Source of the DNA: a virus
Length of the DNA: 64,000 nt
Virus record (IMG/VR): IMGVR_UViG_3300033148_003376
Coordinates: 1-64,000 of that record
Direction: 5' to 3' (one strand)
This document shows, in pieces, positions 49,305-59,086 of the stretch. Positions within the stretch are counted from its first letter, which is position 1, and every line of letters begins with the position of its first letter. A program made the position numbers and the translations under genes. The notes beneath the pieces are model-generated. The model was not told the origin of the DNA. It was given only the letters and a program-made list of their open reading frames with translations, and made no database searches.

Positions 49305-49625
49305 TTAGCTCTTCTTGATAAACCTGATTCGTCCATCTTTCGGTACTGCATTTGCAGCCTTGAATATAATTGTAGTCGCCGTTGCTGATACTTCATAGTC
49401 GAACTCAACGCCATCGTGTTGACCAGCCCCGTTGTATTCAACCTGGAGTTCATCTGTCGACGAATCATACGTTTCACCATTCGGGAGTGTAAACGTAAGG
49501 TGATCAGCCGAATATCCGGAACCAGATACACCAATTGCCGTCGTGACAAGAATGGTCTTGTCATAGTGGGTAATAGTGGTGAGAACCGCTGTAGGTATTC
49601 CATTGACTGTCTGTGTTACTTTCAT
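49305..49625 (-). CDS. Small beta-rich virion-type protein
   Basis: The 106-residue protein has beta strands and Gly/Ser loops, like a carbohydrate-binding or fibre-tip module. It lies downstream of the stem-loop at 49645-49680. No family is recognised. Confidence 0.65.
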   Translation of the reverse strand: MKVTQTVNGIPTAVLTTITHYDKTILVTTAIGVSGSGYSADHLTFTLPNGETYDSSTDELQVEYNGAGQHDGVEFDYEVSATATTIIFKAANAVPKDGRIRFIKKS

Positions 49626-49644
49626 GAAAATACCCTATTTACAT

Positions 49645-49680
49645 CCCGTCGGATCCCAGTTGTAATAGGGATCCGACGGG
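49645..49680. terminator. Perfect 13-bp stem-loop in the late operon
   Basis: CCCGTCGGATCCC and GGGATCCGACGGG pair around a 10-base loop, between fibre genes at 49713 and 49625. There is no T-run on the minus strand after the stem, so attenuation or RNA stabilisation is as likely as termination. Confidence 0.6.
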
Positions 49681-49712
49681 AACAATTGCAGTCAGAAAAC
49701 GTCTACGGAAGA

Positions 49713-51248
49713 TTACGCTGCAGCGTTGATTTCGACCAATTGCGGTTGCAAGATGACCTTGTCAAGAGCCGATGCGATCCCGAGCAGGTAGATAACCGAA
49801 CTCGCGGTAGTGGGAGCGGTCTTCGTTGCTTCACCAGTAGTCTCGGACACGTAAACCCTTTTCCCGAGATCGAAGTTTGCCGTTTTCGAAGGAGTGACTT
49901 CACCAGCAATCTGAACCAGACCGGATGCCTCGTCGGCAATGTTGGCTTTCACAACTCCGACGATACCTTCGCAGGTAGCGATCCCCGATGCATCACCCGC
50001 GATGATCTCGCCAGCTACCGTGATCGACAGTGCCACGACTGTATTTGCGTCCAGTTGACCACCCGTGTTGTTTGTGAAAGATACGGCTGCGGCTGCGTAG
50101 TTGTCTACATATGCTTTGACCGATTGCTGAGTCGGAACATGAGCATTGCTGTCGGAAGACATGTCGTCTTCGTCAATACCGGGAAGATGTTCGTTGGAAA
50201 CAAATCCAGTCAGACCGTCATGGGTCAATGCATCGACGTATGCCTTGACTGATTGCTGAGTCGGTACTTTGACGGCACTGTCGTCGTCCATACCGTCTTG
50301 ATCTACAGCGGGAAGATGCTCATTGCCGACAAACCCGGTGAGACCGTCATGGGTCAGTGCATCAACGTATGCTTTGACCGATTGTTGAGACGGTGCTTTC
50401 GAGTCGTCATTGTCGTCCATGGCATCTTGGTCGAGGAGCGTGAAATGCTTTGTGCCATCGCCGAGATGGGTATCGATCTGACTGTGGGTGTTGTCTCCTT
50501 TATTTGCCAGGTCGACGTGGTCGGTGACCGATACTGGGCGAAGTTCCCATGCAGGAGTGTCATCAACGTACAGAGCGTCCTTGTTGTCTGCGTCACTGTA
50601 TGCGACGTAACCTTCTACCGGTGTAACTGCTACCCAGGTGTCTGTTACGAATTCGACGATATCGCCAGCGCTGGCACCATCGTAATTCGCATGAGGTTCG
50701 CCACCATCTACGGACAGAATGTAACGATACCCATTGGTCTCATAACCAGCACCACCAGGTTCAGCCGTGTTGTCAGCGACGATGGCTCTGACTGCCGTTC
50801 TTCGACTGTAGCCGGTCGAAAGAGCGTTCAATTGAGTTTGGACCGCCGATGTTACACCATCCAAGTATCCCAGTTCGGTGTCGGTAACAGCCGTGGCAAC
50901 CGGGATACCATTGGCGTCAGACGCCAGCGCACGGTTTGCCGTGATAGCAGCCGCTTCGACAGTCGCACCACCACTTGATTTCATGACGCGGTTGTTGTTG
51001 AGTGCCGTTGACGAGTTTGTACCACCGTTGGCAACCGGCAAAACACCGGTAACTTCCGACGTCAACCCGATATCGCCCGATGTGAATTTCTTGTCAGCAT
51101 CGACCTTCAACGGCTTCGACGCAGTTACGCCAGCCGCGCCGATCTGGAAATTGTCAGCCTTGAGAAAATTCCCGGTTGCACTCAGGTCGACGGTTGACGG
51201 AATACCACTTGCTGGTATTACCCTTACTTTGGTAATCGTTTCTGCCAT
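49713..51248 (-). CDS. Tail fibre protein with tandem repeats
   Basis: The 511-residue protein contains phrases typical of phage tail fibres: LPVANGGTNSSTAL, ELGYLDGVTSAVQTQL, and three copies of a repeat of about 42 residues with PTQQSVKAYVDALTHDGLTG and NEHLP (about 270-395). The C-terminal part (AGEIIAGDASGIATCEGIVG) is another conserved fibre module. It likely forms a trimeric shaft. Confidence 0.85.
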   Translation of the reverse strand: MAETITKVRVIPASGIPSTVDLSATGNFLKADNFQIGAAGVTASKPLKVDADKKFTSGDIGLTSEVTGVLPVANGGTNSSTALNNNRVMKSSGGATVEAAAITANRALASDANGIPVATAVTDTELGYLDGVTSAVQTQLNALSTGYSRRTAVRAIVADNTAEPGGAGYETNGYRYILSVDGGEPHANYDGASAGDIVEFVTDTWVAVTPVEGYVAYSDADNKDALYVDDTPAWELRPVSVTDHVDLANKGDNTHSQIDTHLGDGTKHFTLLDQDAMDDNDDSKAPSQQSVKAYVDALTHDGLTGFVGNEHLPAVDQDGMDDDSAVKVPTQQSVKAYVDALTHDGLTGFVSNEHLPGIDEDDMSSDSNAHVPTQQSVKAYVDNYAAAAVSFTNNTGGQLDANTVVALSITVAGEIIAGDASGIATCEGIVGVVKANIADEASGLVQIAGEVTPSKTANFDLGKRVYVSETTGEATKTAPTTASSVIYLLGIASALDKVILQPQLVEINAAA

Positions 51249-51310
51249 GACTTAATTCCCCTTGTTCAATGTTGTTATTTGGTGGTAACTAACCTATATA
51301 AACAGATATT

Positions 51311-51655
51311 TCAGTCTGTGTTTTTGAAATGTCTGATGATGTGGTACGTCACAGATCCACCCAAGACCTTGTTGATGTCTTTCGAGACTTTTGTGAAATA
51401 CTTGTCAGATCGCTTGAGGATCGCTTGAATCTTCTCCTCGTCTTCCTTGGTGTGTATCCAAAGTGTATTATTGACGACTGTAGCTTTCTTTCCGTTTTTG
51501 GCACGTTCGACTAAAATCTTTTCTAGATCATCCTTGTTCGAAATTCCGTCGATCTTGCCCTTAGTCGGAACAGACTTTGCCACACGCATTTTCGATTGTG
51601 GTTTTTTGACAACTCGTTTTTTCGGTGTTTGTTTTTTGGATACACGTTTTGCCAT
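51311..51655 (-). CDS. Small protein with basic N-terminal tail
   Basis: The 114-residue protein starts at 51655 just after the stop of the fibre gene. Residues 1-40 are Lys/Arg-rich (KRVSKKQTPKKRVVKKP), followed by a compact alpha/beta domain. It resembles a histone-like tail fused to a small fold and may be a fibre assembly factor or DNA-binding protein. Confidence 0.6.
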   Translation of the reverse strand: MAKRVSKKQTPKKRVVKKPQSKMRVAKSVPTKGKIDGISNKDDLEKILVERAKNGKKATVVNNTLWIHTKEDEEKIQAILKRSDKYFTKVSKDINKVLGGSVTYHIIRHFKNTD

Positions 51656-51656
51656 G

Positions 51657-54245
51657 TTATGCAATTCCCCATGGTGAAATGTTCATGTTGAGACCGCCAT
51701 TTTCCCAGAACCCAGCGAACATTTGCCAGAATCCTGAACCACCACTTGGTGGTGAAATTGTCAATTTTCCAAGTTCAGCTCCGAGGTAAACCCACGTGTT
51801 ATCCGAAGGAACAGACCCTTCGATGAAATCGTCATCTTCAATGACACCCGCTGGAACAAATCCATTTGTCTGAAATGGAGTAAGCACTCCATGTTCTTTT
51901 GTTTCTCTGATAATACCTATGACACTGGCCTTGATTTGGGTTGTCCAGTCAGCATATGAAATTGCGGTACCAGAGATCTTTCTGATGAGACGTCCCTTTT
52001 TCATCTCACCACCGGAACCGTTCAATAGACGTCGATACGGTGAAATCCTGATAGCAGAATCTGGAGCATCTGCAGTCGTGTAATTCATCTCTCCATCATC
52101 AGATATCCAGATACCGTCTTTACCTGCAGTGATAGGATTCGACGATTGACGCGACATGATGACACCAGTCGGATCGAGAAGACCCGCGATCTCAAAGTCT
52201 CCATTGATCTTCATCAACTTCTCACCACCAGGACCATTGATCTCGATCGGTTCGCCAGATGCTATCGTAATGACTCTACCACCATCATACGCACTCTGAA
52301 GAGATCCTATAGAGCCACCAGGACCAACACCGGCTACCTGTTTGATCGAAGGAGCGATGACGAACTTGAGAATGGCACCAACCGGAACTATTTTCCGTGT
52401 CCGAATCTTGTTGACGTAGTCGTTCTCAGCACCGTCTTCTTCGAAATCCTGGTCAACAACGTTACCGTCTCCAGATATATCGAGATCAACACCAGGAGTA
52501 AGTCCAGTCGCAATCAGGAAGCCTTTGGAACCAGGTGTATTGCTCACACCACCGATGATATAGTGCTTCTCGTCTGATGCATCCTTATAGGTATACGTAG
52601 CTCTGACTTCTGATAAATTAGCTCCGTCGAGAAATGAAAGAAGACCGGTACCGGTGCTATATCCAGAAGGTGTGAACGCTCCTGCAATTGGGATCTCTGC
52701 TCGTTCAGCTTCGACACCGTTTTTCAAAACTTGGAGTTCAGCTCGACCATTTCGATAATTCTTGAGAGCGTCTGAATTTCGACTATCAAGAGGGATCGTG
52801 ATCAAATCACCTGGGTTGTACGGACTTGTTACTCTCTTTGGTTCTTCGTAGACCCACGTCCGCGTTATTTCCCTTCCATCAAACAGATAGACAGACTGTG
52901 CGGCGACAACACCGACGATATAGATTCTACCGTCAAGATGTCCAGCGGTATCAGGTTTGAGTGGAGCGGTATTTATTTTACCTTTCACGAGAGCCGAATT
53001 GGTTCTCATGACCCAGGCACCTTTGATCGTACTGAAAGCCGATAGATCAATAACAGAACCAAGACCGTCATCGACCGTAATCCTACCTTCGTACCCCTCG
53101 GATAAAACTGACGGTGTAACGTTGACAAGAACGGCAGTTTTCTTGAGCGTGTTTTCCGAGATCGTCAAGAGAGAAACGTTTGTCTTTTGGTTCACACCTT
53201 TGAATTCAATCGTGAACCCGCTCGTGAAATTACCAGATACATCAACAAGATCAATCGTTGTGAGATCTTCGAGTCGAGATTTCAGAGCATTGGCTGTAAT
53301 GTTGTACGTGAGAAGACCGGTCTCAGCTCCGAGAAAAGATACTTTCCAAGTACCCTCGTCTGGAACAGCGTCAAATGAGATCTTCTGTGTTTCATTTCCA
53401 CCGGCAGAAGGAGCACCATACACCCTACCAGCTATTTTCACGGAATCCTGATCGCCGATGATCAAATAATCATCGTTCGAGAAATCTGTGACATCGTCGA
53501 GCTTGACGATCCCTGTTCCATCACCATCGGCTATGAATCTATGCGAAGTATAAATATAGGAATAGAGGATGTCATCTTCGACGAGAGATCCGATAGAACC
53601 GGCTGGAAGTGTCGTTTTTCCGTAGAACGGAAGTAGGATCTCAAAGTCATTCGACCAGTCAAGTGTCGAATTGAGGTAATCAACAACCCCACCACCTTTG
53701 AGTCGTATTCCTAGTCTTTGCTTCAAGTAGTCATCGAAGTCGACAAGATCATCGAGTCGTCTTCTGAACTCAGGATGTGCAACCGGATCCAAATTGTGTG
53801 CTGAGATCTCACCAGCCTGTGTGTATTTCCAATCGAACAGTTCTTCGAGGACTACGTTAGTAATGGCTATTTGGTATCTGAGTGATACAGATCCGTCTGG
53901 ATTGTATTGAACCGAGTCGACATCCGGATGGTAAATCGCGAGCAGAAACTCTACATTCAAAGAGTCTCGTGCGTAAATACAGACTTCTTCAATCTTCTTG
54001 ACATCGACTGATTGTCCAGAGGGAATACGACAGATCATCTCTTGGGTGTGTTCGTCGATAGATGATTTGCCTGAGATCGGAGCCTTGAACCACTGGTCCA
54101 CGTTTGGTGCCGTTCGGGTCGGATCAAACGCACCTTTCGTGGTCGATACCCCGAAATCGGTTGGGAAGATCTTCCAACCTTCATTGGATTGAGCATCTTG
54201 GCACTTTAACAATCCTAGATTGGTCAATGTACCTATTGTGGCCAT
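51657..54245 (-). CDS. Large tail fibre protein, baseplate-proximal
   Basis: The 862-residue protein follows the gpI-like gene, where P2-like and T4-like phages encode the fibre that attaches to the baseplate. The N-terminus (TLTNLGLLKCQDAQSNEGW, then ISGKSSIDEHTQ) resembles phage tail-collar fibre N-termini. One copy of the repeat found four times in the gpJ-like protein lies at about 285-370 (ISFDAVPDEGTWKVSFLGAE). The C-terminus is a beta domain with Gly/Pro/Trp. Confidence 0.75.
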   Translation of the reverse strand: MATIGTLTNLGLLKCQDAQSNEGWKIFPTDFGVSTTKGAFDPTRTAPNVDQWFKAPISGKSSIDEHTQEMICRIPSGQSVDVKKIEEVCIYARDSLNVEFLLAIYHPDVDSVQYNPDGSVSLRYQIAITNVVLEELFDWKYTQAGEISAHNLDPVAHPEFRRRLDDLVDFDDYLKQRLGIRLKGGGVVDYLNSTLDWSNDFEILLPFYGKTTLPAGSIGSLVEDDILYSYIYTSHRFIADGDGTGIVKLDDVTDFSNDDYLIIGDQDSVKIAGRVYGAPSAGGNETQKISFDAVPDEGTWKVSFLGAETGLLTYNITANALKSRLEDLTTIDLVDVSGNFTSGFTIEFKGVNQKTNVSLLTISENTLKKTAVLVNVTPSVLSEGYEGRITVDDGLGSVIDLSAFSTIKGAWVMRTNSALVKGKINTAPLKPDTAGHLDGRIYIVGVVAAQSVYLFDGREITRTWVYEEPKRVTSPYNPGDLITIPLDSRNSDALKNYRNGRAELQVLKNGVEAERAEIPIAGAFTPSGYSTGTGLLSFLDGANLSEVRATYTYKDASDEKHYIIGGVSNTPGSKGFLIATGLTPGVDLDISGDGNVVDQDFEEDGAENDYVNKIRTRKIVPVGAILKFVIAPSIKQVAGVGPGGSIGSLQSAYDGGRVITIASGEPIEINGPGGEKLMKINGDFEIAGLLDPTGVIMSRQSSNPITAGKDGIWISDDGEMNYTTADAPDSAIRISPYRRLLNGSGGEMKKGRLIRKISGTAISYADWTTQIKASVIGIIRETKEHGVLTPFQTNGFVPAGVIEDDDFIEGSVPSDNTWVYLGAELGKLTISPPSGGSGFWQMFAGFWENGGLNMNISPWGIA

Positions 54246-54257
54246 CGTCTCACCATC

Positions 54258-55058
54258 CTACAACGTACCAACCGCGATGCCACCGCTAAACGAATAATCG
54301 GTGAATCCGGCTGCAATGATGTTCGTTTCAAAACTCGCCTCATATTGTAAATCGAGAGCATCGAGTCTCGGGAAGATATAGTGTTTGATAAAAATCTGGA
54401 GTTTAGTCAGAGTCTCGATCGGATTGGGAACAAGAGATTCATTCATATTAATTTCCATATCGAATGTCTGAAGCTCTGCCTCGTTCCCTCCGGACAGTCT
54501 CACCGACGCGATCGACGATACAAGACTGTCATCCCCAGCGTCGTGAACCACTCTTAGATATGGATTTGCTGTATTCCAATCATCCACAATCTGTGCGATG
54601 GTCTTGATCCCGTCGAAATCAAGTACGATCGAATCTCCGATTCCCCCAACATCGACAGCTTCGTATGTCACACCCTCGTGGGTCGCACGAGATTTTTGGT
54701 CAATCGACTCCCACCATTCGGTGATATTGAACTCGAACCCGAGGATTTTCAAAACCAGCTCAAGACCGTCTCGATGACTTTTGAGAAAATGCACAAGGTT
54801 CAAGATCGAGTGCATGATGTCATATTCAACGTTCGTCAGAGTATCGATTACATTTTTGATGTATCCATAACCCGACTCGATGATGACTTCATCAATAACA
54901 CGAGTTCTAACGAACTCAGGACCATGGTATTTGTATTTTACATCCTTGAGTTCTTCCTCTGACTTGTCGATCACATAGTCGAGCATCTCAGCCAGCTTTA
55001 TGTAAAGCGACCGTTCTCTCAGCTTTTCAGGAATGAGTTCAAGGGAGTTGAAACCCAC
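54258..55058 (-). CDS. Tail protein I-like (P2 gpI) with inserted beta domain
   Basis: The 266-residue protein begins LELIPEKLRERSLYIKLAEM, with a following helical region matching P2 gpI-type baseplate proteins. Residues about 127-192 are an inserted domain (GDSIVLDFDGIKTIAQIVDD, WNTANP, LSGG) shared with the protein at 38972. It overlaps the gpJ-like stop. It is expected to join the wedge to the fibre. Confidence 0.75.
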   Translation of the reverse strand: MGFNSLELIPEKLRERSLYIKLAEMLDYVIDKSEEELKDVKYKYHGPEFVRTRVIDEVIIESGYGYIKNVIDTLTNVEYDIMHSILNLVHFLKSHRDGLELVLKILGFEFNITEWWESIDQKSRATHEGVTYEAVDVGGIGDSIVLDFDGIKTIAQIVDDWNTANPYLRVVHDAGDDSLVSSIASVRLSGGNEAELQTFDMEINMNESLVPNPIETLTKLQIFIKHYIFPRLDALDLQYEASFETNIIAAGFTDYSFSGGIAVGTL

Positions 55059-58000
55059 TATGTCTCCACGGAAATATTCTGTTCAATATTATAGTATTCG
55101 TTGAATCCCAGTCTATCAGGAGATTTCTCCGGGTCTTTCGCGGCCCATTCTACATTTCCGTCTCTCACGGTGTCGTTCTCGACAGACGGCCATGTTGGTT
55201 CACTGTCTGATATGTTCCCGAGAAAATTCATACACTGAAACATGAGAGTCTCTGTCCCAGACTCTACCGGATCTGTAGCAAGAACGTATTCAGACAGTCT
55301 ATACCGTGTCCCAGGTTGCCACGCGGCCGGATCACCACTCTTTTCGACAGCAATCCAAACGATATCTTTGTCGTAGACAGTCTCGTCTTCGGTCGTTGGC
55401 CATATAGGTTCTGGATCTATGGCGTCTTGGGTTGTCGAGGGTGTAATCGTAACATCGCCCACGCCGATGTCTTTGAGATTGGATGCCAGTGGTTCACCTT
55501 TGGTTTCTTCAGTAATCGTAAGAGTAATAGGAGCAGAACTTGCAGCAAGTGTACTGGCAGATACAGTCATCTCAGGTACGTTCGCGAGAGCAAGAGCACT
55601 TTGGAATGCAAACGTAAACCCAGCCGAATAGTCTCCACTTACCACTATATCACCAGCACCGACACCAGTGAGAGCTTCAAGAGCTGATTGTACCGCTGCA
55701 GCATTGTCGTTGAATGCGATATCAGCAGTTTCTTCACTGTCGAATGTGAGTCTCCAAACACCGCTGTCTGGAACATAATCGAATTCGACTTTTTGCTCTT
55801 CATCCTGTCCTGCGTCAACCGGACGTCCGTCCGTGTCTGTCGTGATGACAATCGCAACCTGTTGACCATCAGGAAGCCATTGACCCGGGTTGAGAGGATC
55901 TGGGATCTTTTGATCGTAGAGACTATTGTAAGCAACGGTCATCTGAGGTACATCGATAAGCGCAAGCGCTCCTTGAAATGTGACCTCGAAACCCGACGCC
56001 TGACCAATCGTGCCTGTTACGACAACGTTTCCTGCGCCTATGTTCGGGAGAGCTTCGAGTGCAGCTTGTACCTGTGCAAACGTCGCATCATATCCAAGAA
56101 GGACTGTTGTCTTCGTGTCGTATGTGACACTCCATTGACCAATGACAGGATCGAGGGAAAACCCGATATCCTGAACTTCATTTGCACCAGCGTCCGCTGC
56201 ACGTCCTTCGGTCGTTGTACTCGGTGTTGCTGTTACGGGAGTCGCAGAAACGAGAGTATTGGCCGAGTCAATTAGGAGTACAACATCCAGTTTAATGTTC
56301 ACGCCTTTGAACGTGATCGTGAAATCTGGCCACGCGCCAGTGACTTCGATCTCATCGATATTCGAAAGAGCTTCGAGAGCAATCTTGAGATCGTCTGCAA
56401 GGATGTTGAACGCGAGTGTCCCGGTTTCCTGTCCATCGAAAGTCAGCTTCCAGTTACCTGCGTCAGGAGTAAGATCTGCAGATATGGATTGGATCTCGTT
56501 GATACCTTCATCTGTGAATTCCATTTCCGGTTGGGTCTTGTTCGCATCGTCTCCTTCAAACTCGACGAGAAACCCAATCTCAGGACCAGGTAAAACACTC
56601 ACAACAACATCCGAAAGAGTATTGAGAGATCTCAATGCACTTTGGACGTCTGCGTCTGTAGCATCCCATGCAAGGTTCGAAGTCTTCTCATCACCGAAAT
56701 GAATTCTCCACGTACCACTCGCGGGTAAAACGTCAAAAACAATCTTCTGGATCTCAAGAGATGTGTTGGAATAGAGTTTTTGATCGATCATCCGGTACAT
56801 GAATCGATTGTCCACCGATGGCATGGCGAGATCATTGAGAGCATAGTCAGTATCAGCAACCCATGCACCCGGGAACGGTAAAGCCTTCTTTTCACAACGC
56901 CATACCACGTTGTTGTCTTCGATAATCTCACCGACTTGGAGTGGCCATGTAGGTTCAACGAGACCTGATTTTCTGAACACTCTTGTAAGTCTGAACACGA
57001 AATCAGACGATATCGTCTTGGGTACGACATAGGATCCTTGTTCCTTCCAGATCTCTTCTTCCCATCTGTCTCCATGGATCTGGATTCGAGTTGTCTTGAT
57101 ATACGCAAGAGCCTCTATTGCTGTTTCTAAATCTGTGAGATCGATCGTCTTTTCAAGGGTAAGCTCAAACGGATCGAGATCGATTGTCTTTTCGATATCA
57201 ACGCTATCCGTGCCTTCAGAAATAATAGACTCGATGTCGTTTTCAGGATTACCACCAGCCTGGAGAAGCTTGATCGCGATGTCGAGTGTAACTGGGTTTC
57301 TAATGGGATGTGTTATCGTCGGAGGAGCAAGACCCATCGTCCGTCTTGAGAGCAGATCATTCAATATCGAATCTATTTCGTTTCCGAGAGTCGCAACCCT
57401 GACGGTAAAACCAGTGTTGATATCCTCAGACGTACCAGCACCGACTCCGAATTCCGTGTCGTAAACAGTAACGATCTTGCCACTGATGTAGACATCAAAA
57501 TCTCCAACTGTGTCGAGCTTCGTCTTGACCGCTGCAGCAACCGTTTCCGCGACGTCATCTTTCGAGATCGTAACTTCGAGACCAATCTTTCCAGAAATGT
57601 TGGGGTCCGATCCTGTTCCATCTACATTGATCCAAAGGTAATAGTTGTTGAGTGTTGAATAAAGGTATAGGTATTTGTTTTGTAAACTCTCGTTGTCGTC
57701 GTGCTTTGACGTAATCTCGATTACTTGGAGAGTCTCACCGAACAGAGCCATATCCTCTCTAGAATACGTCAATTCGATGACTGCAGGAGAGATGTCTCTC
57801 CAGTTTGTGTCGGCGATAATAGTCCGAAGGAATTTGAAGACCTTGGCGTAGTCTTCACGCGCTTCGACCAATTTTTGAGTCTCATGGAAAAGAGGAGCAT
57901 TGACCTTGATCTCTTTGATAGTCTCGGGACGAGTATATGCATTGTCCACTTCATATGTGTTCAGTGTGCCATAGATGAAGTTGATGTCAGACTGGGAATA

Positions 58001-58711
58001 CTCGATGTCTTTGAGTTCGAGGTATTCGATCTTGAGAACATCTCCGACTGCATATCGGACCTTGGCATCGGAGTCATTCATATAGATGACATCGACCGCT
58101 CCATTTACATTCGAAACAACTGCGAATTTATCCTCATTCAAATCTCTGATACGATCGGATATCTCGACTTCGACATCGTTCAAAAGAACTCTGACGTCAT
58201 TCGAGACCTTGTCTTGAGTGTAACGAAAGATGTCCGGATCTTCTGTATCGACTGTTTTCTCTTCGCTTCTCAGATCCCCCGCAGCCGCGAGAATTGTTGT
58301 CTGAACACCCGCGTTGACAGTCGTGTCTTCGAGAGCAATAAGATCTTTGTCTTTGAGAACACCGATGATCGAGTATCGTGTGATGGTACCCGTGATGTTT
58401 GGTGTAATAGTGAGTCTGAGATGAACATTGCTACCTCGGAAGACAGAATAACCGAGAAATTGTCCACCCGCAGTCACCGAGCTTCGCGCACGTGCGTAGG
58501 TCCAAAATGCTTCACGACGACTGATAATATTGTTGTAAGACAACAATGCTGAAAGACCGGCGACAATTTCGATTTTGGTCTGTCCGGTAGACGACGCAAA
58601 GAAATCGGCCCATCTCGCAAAATCAGGTTTGGACTGAACGAACCCGGTCACATCAGATTTAGCACCCGACTGTGATACGGTCGTTGGATCTATTATGAAT
58701 GTTTCAGTCAT
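55058..58711 (-). CDS. Baseplate J-like wedge protein (gpJ/gp6) with four inserted repeats
   Basis: The 1217-residue protein occupies the gpJ position between gp25-like and gpI-like genes, and residues 1-590 have the gpJ/gp6 style, including RSSVTAGGQFLGYSVFRGSN. Residues 652-735, 738-830, 845-930 and 970-1060 are four copies of an 85-90 residue beta module (pattern PDxGxWxLTFDxxET...VQxALEAL...VxVSG...FxxALA). Three EPxWP-type modules flank them. Normal gpJ proteins are 300-500 residues, so the additions more than double its size. Confidence 0.8.
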   Translation of the reverse strand: MTETFIIDPTTVSQSGAKSDVTGFVQSKPDFARWADFFASSTGQTKIEIVAGLSALLSYNNIISRREAFWTYARARSSVTAGGQFLGYSVFRGSNVHLRLTITPNITGTITRYSIIGVLKDKDLIALEDTTVNAGVQTTILAAAGDLRSEEKTVDTEDPDIFRYTQDKVSNDVRVLLNDVEVEISDRIRDLNEDKFAVVSNVNGAVDVIYMNDSDAKVRYAVGDVLKIEYLELKDIEYSQSDINFIYGTLNTYEVDNAYTRPETIKEIKVNAPLFHETQKLVEAREDYAKVFKFLRTIIADTNWRDISPAVIELTYSREDMALFGETLQVIEITSKHDDNESLQNKYLYLYSTLNNYYLWINVDGTGSDPNISGKIGLEVTISKDDVAETVAAAVKTKLDTVGDFDVYISGKIVTVYDTEFGVGAGTSEDINTGFTVRVATLGNEIDSILNDLLSRRTMGLAPPTITHPIRNPVTLDIAIKLLQAGGNPENDIESIISEGTDSVDIEKTIDLDPFELTLEKTIDLTDLETAIEALAYIKTTRIQIHGDRWEEEIWKEQGSYVVPKTISSDFVFRLTRVFRKSGLVEPTWPLQVGEIIEDNNVVWRCEKKALPFPGAWVADTDYALNDLAMPSVDNRFMYRMIDQKLYSNTSLEIQKIVFDVLPASGTWRIHFGDEKTSNLAWDATDADVQSALRSLNTLSDVVVSVLPGPEIGFLVEFEGDDANKTQPEMEFTDEGINEIQSISADLTPDAGNWKLTFDGQETGTLAFNILADDLKIALEALSNIDEIEVTGAWPDFTITFKGVNIKLDVVLLIDSANTLVSATPVTATPSTTTEGRAADAGANEVQDIGFSLDPVIGQWSVTYDTKTTVLLGYDATFAQVQAALEALPNIGAGNVVVTGTIGQASGFEVTFQGALALIDVPQMTVAYNSLYDQKIPDPLNPGQWLPDGQQVAIVITTDTDGRPVDAGQDEEQKVEFDYVPDSGVWRLTFDSEETADIAFNDNAAAVQSALEALTGVGAGDIVVSGDYSAGFTFAFQSALALANVPEMTVSASTLAASSAPITLTITEETKGEPLASNLKDIGVGDVTITPSTTQDAIDPEPIWPTTEDETVYDKDIVWIAVEKSGDPAAWQPGTRYRLSEYVLATDPVESGTETLMFQCMNFLGNISDSEPTWPSVENDTVRDGNVEWAAKDPEKSPDRLGFNEYYNIEQNISVET

Positions 58712-58717
58712 AAGATA

Positions 58718-59086
58718 TCACTTTGTTATTGACGTCCTGTATTCAAACTTCTGATCTTCAACACCCTGTATTTCGAAGACAAGATAGAGATCAAATTCAT
58801 GATCGTCCAGGTTTGGTGTTATGACCGTGAGTCTGTCATCGATTATGACTCGTCTTTCCCATCTCTCTACCATCGCAGTTACCGCTCTGAAAACAGACAG
58901 CGCGGAATCCTCACTCATCATTTCAAAGATTTCGTCTTCGAGGAAATTTCCGAAATTGACATTGAAAAGACGCTCACCTACAAGTGTCTCGAAAATATTA
59001 TCAAGAGACTGATACACAGCCTCTACCTTTGTAAGTAGAGCCTTGTCTTCTGGTGTGTACGAGTTGACATCACTGTAGATAGTCAT
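58718..59086 (-). CDS. gp25-like baseplate wedge protein
   Basis: The 122-residue protein has the gp25/gpW signature (GERLFNVNFGNFLEDEIFEM) and a C-terminal beta strand pair. gp25 proteins form the core of the baseplate wedge beside gpJ. The start overlaps the stop of the preceding gene (ATGA). Confidence 0.8.
   Translation of the reverse strand: MTIYSDVNSYTPEDKALLTKVEAVYQSLDNIFETLVGERLFNVNFGNFLEDEIFEMMSEDSALSVFRAVTAMVERWERRVIIDDRLTVITPNLDDHEFDLYLVFEIQGVEDQKFEYRTSITK

Noticed and set aside
49416-50978. Two long plus-strand frames opposite the fibre gene at 49713
   Set aside because: They mirror the repeats of the fibre gene and have no ribosome binding site; Cys- and Val-rich shadow translations.
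57725-58552. 275-codon open frame opposite the gpJ-like gene
   Set aside because: It lies fully antisense to a well-supported baseplate gene and translates to a Cys/Ile-rich sequence without motifs.
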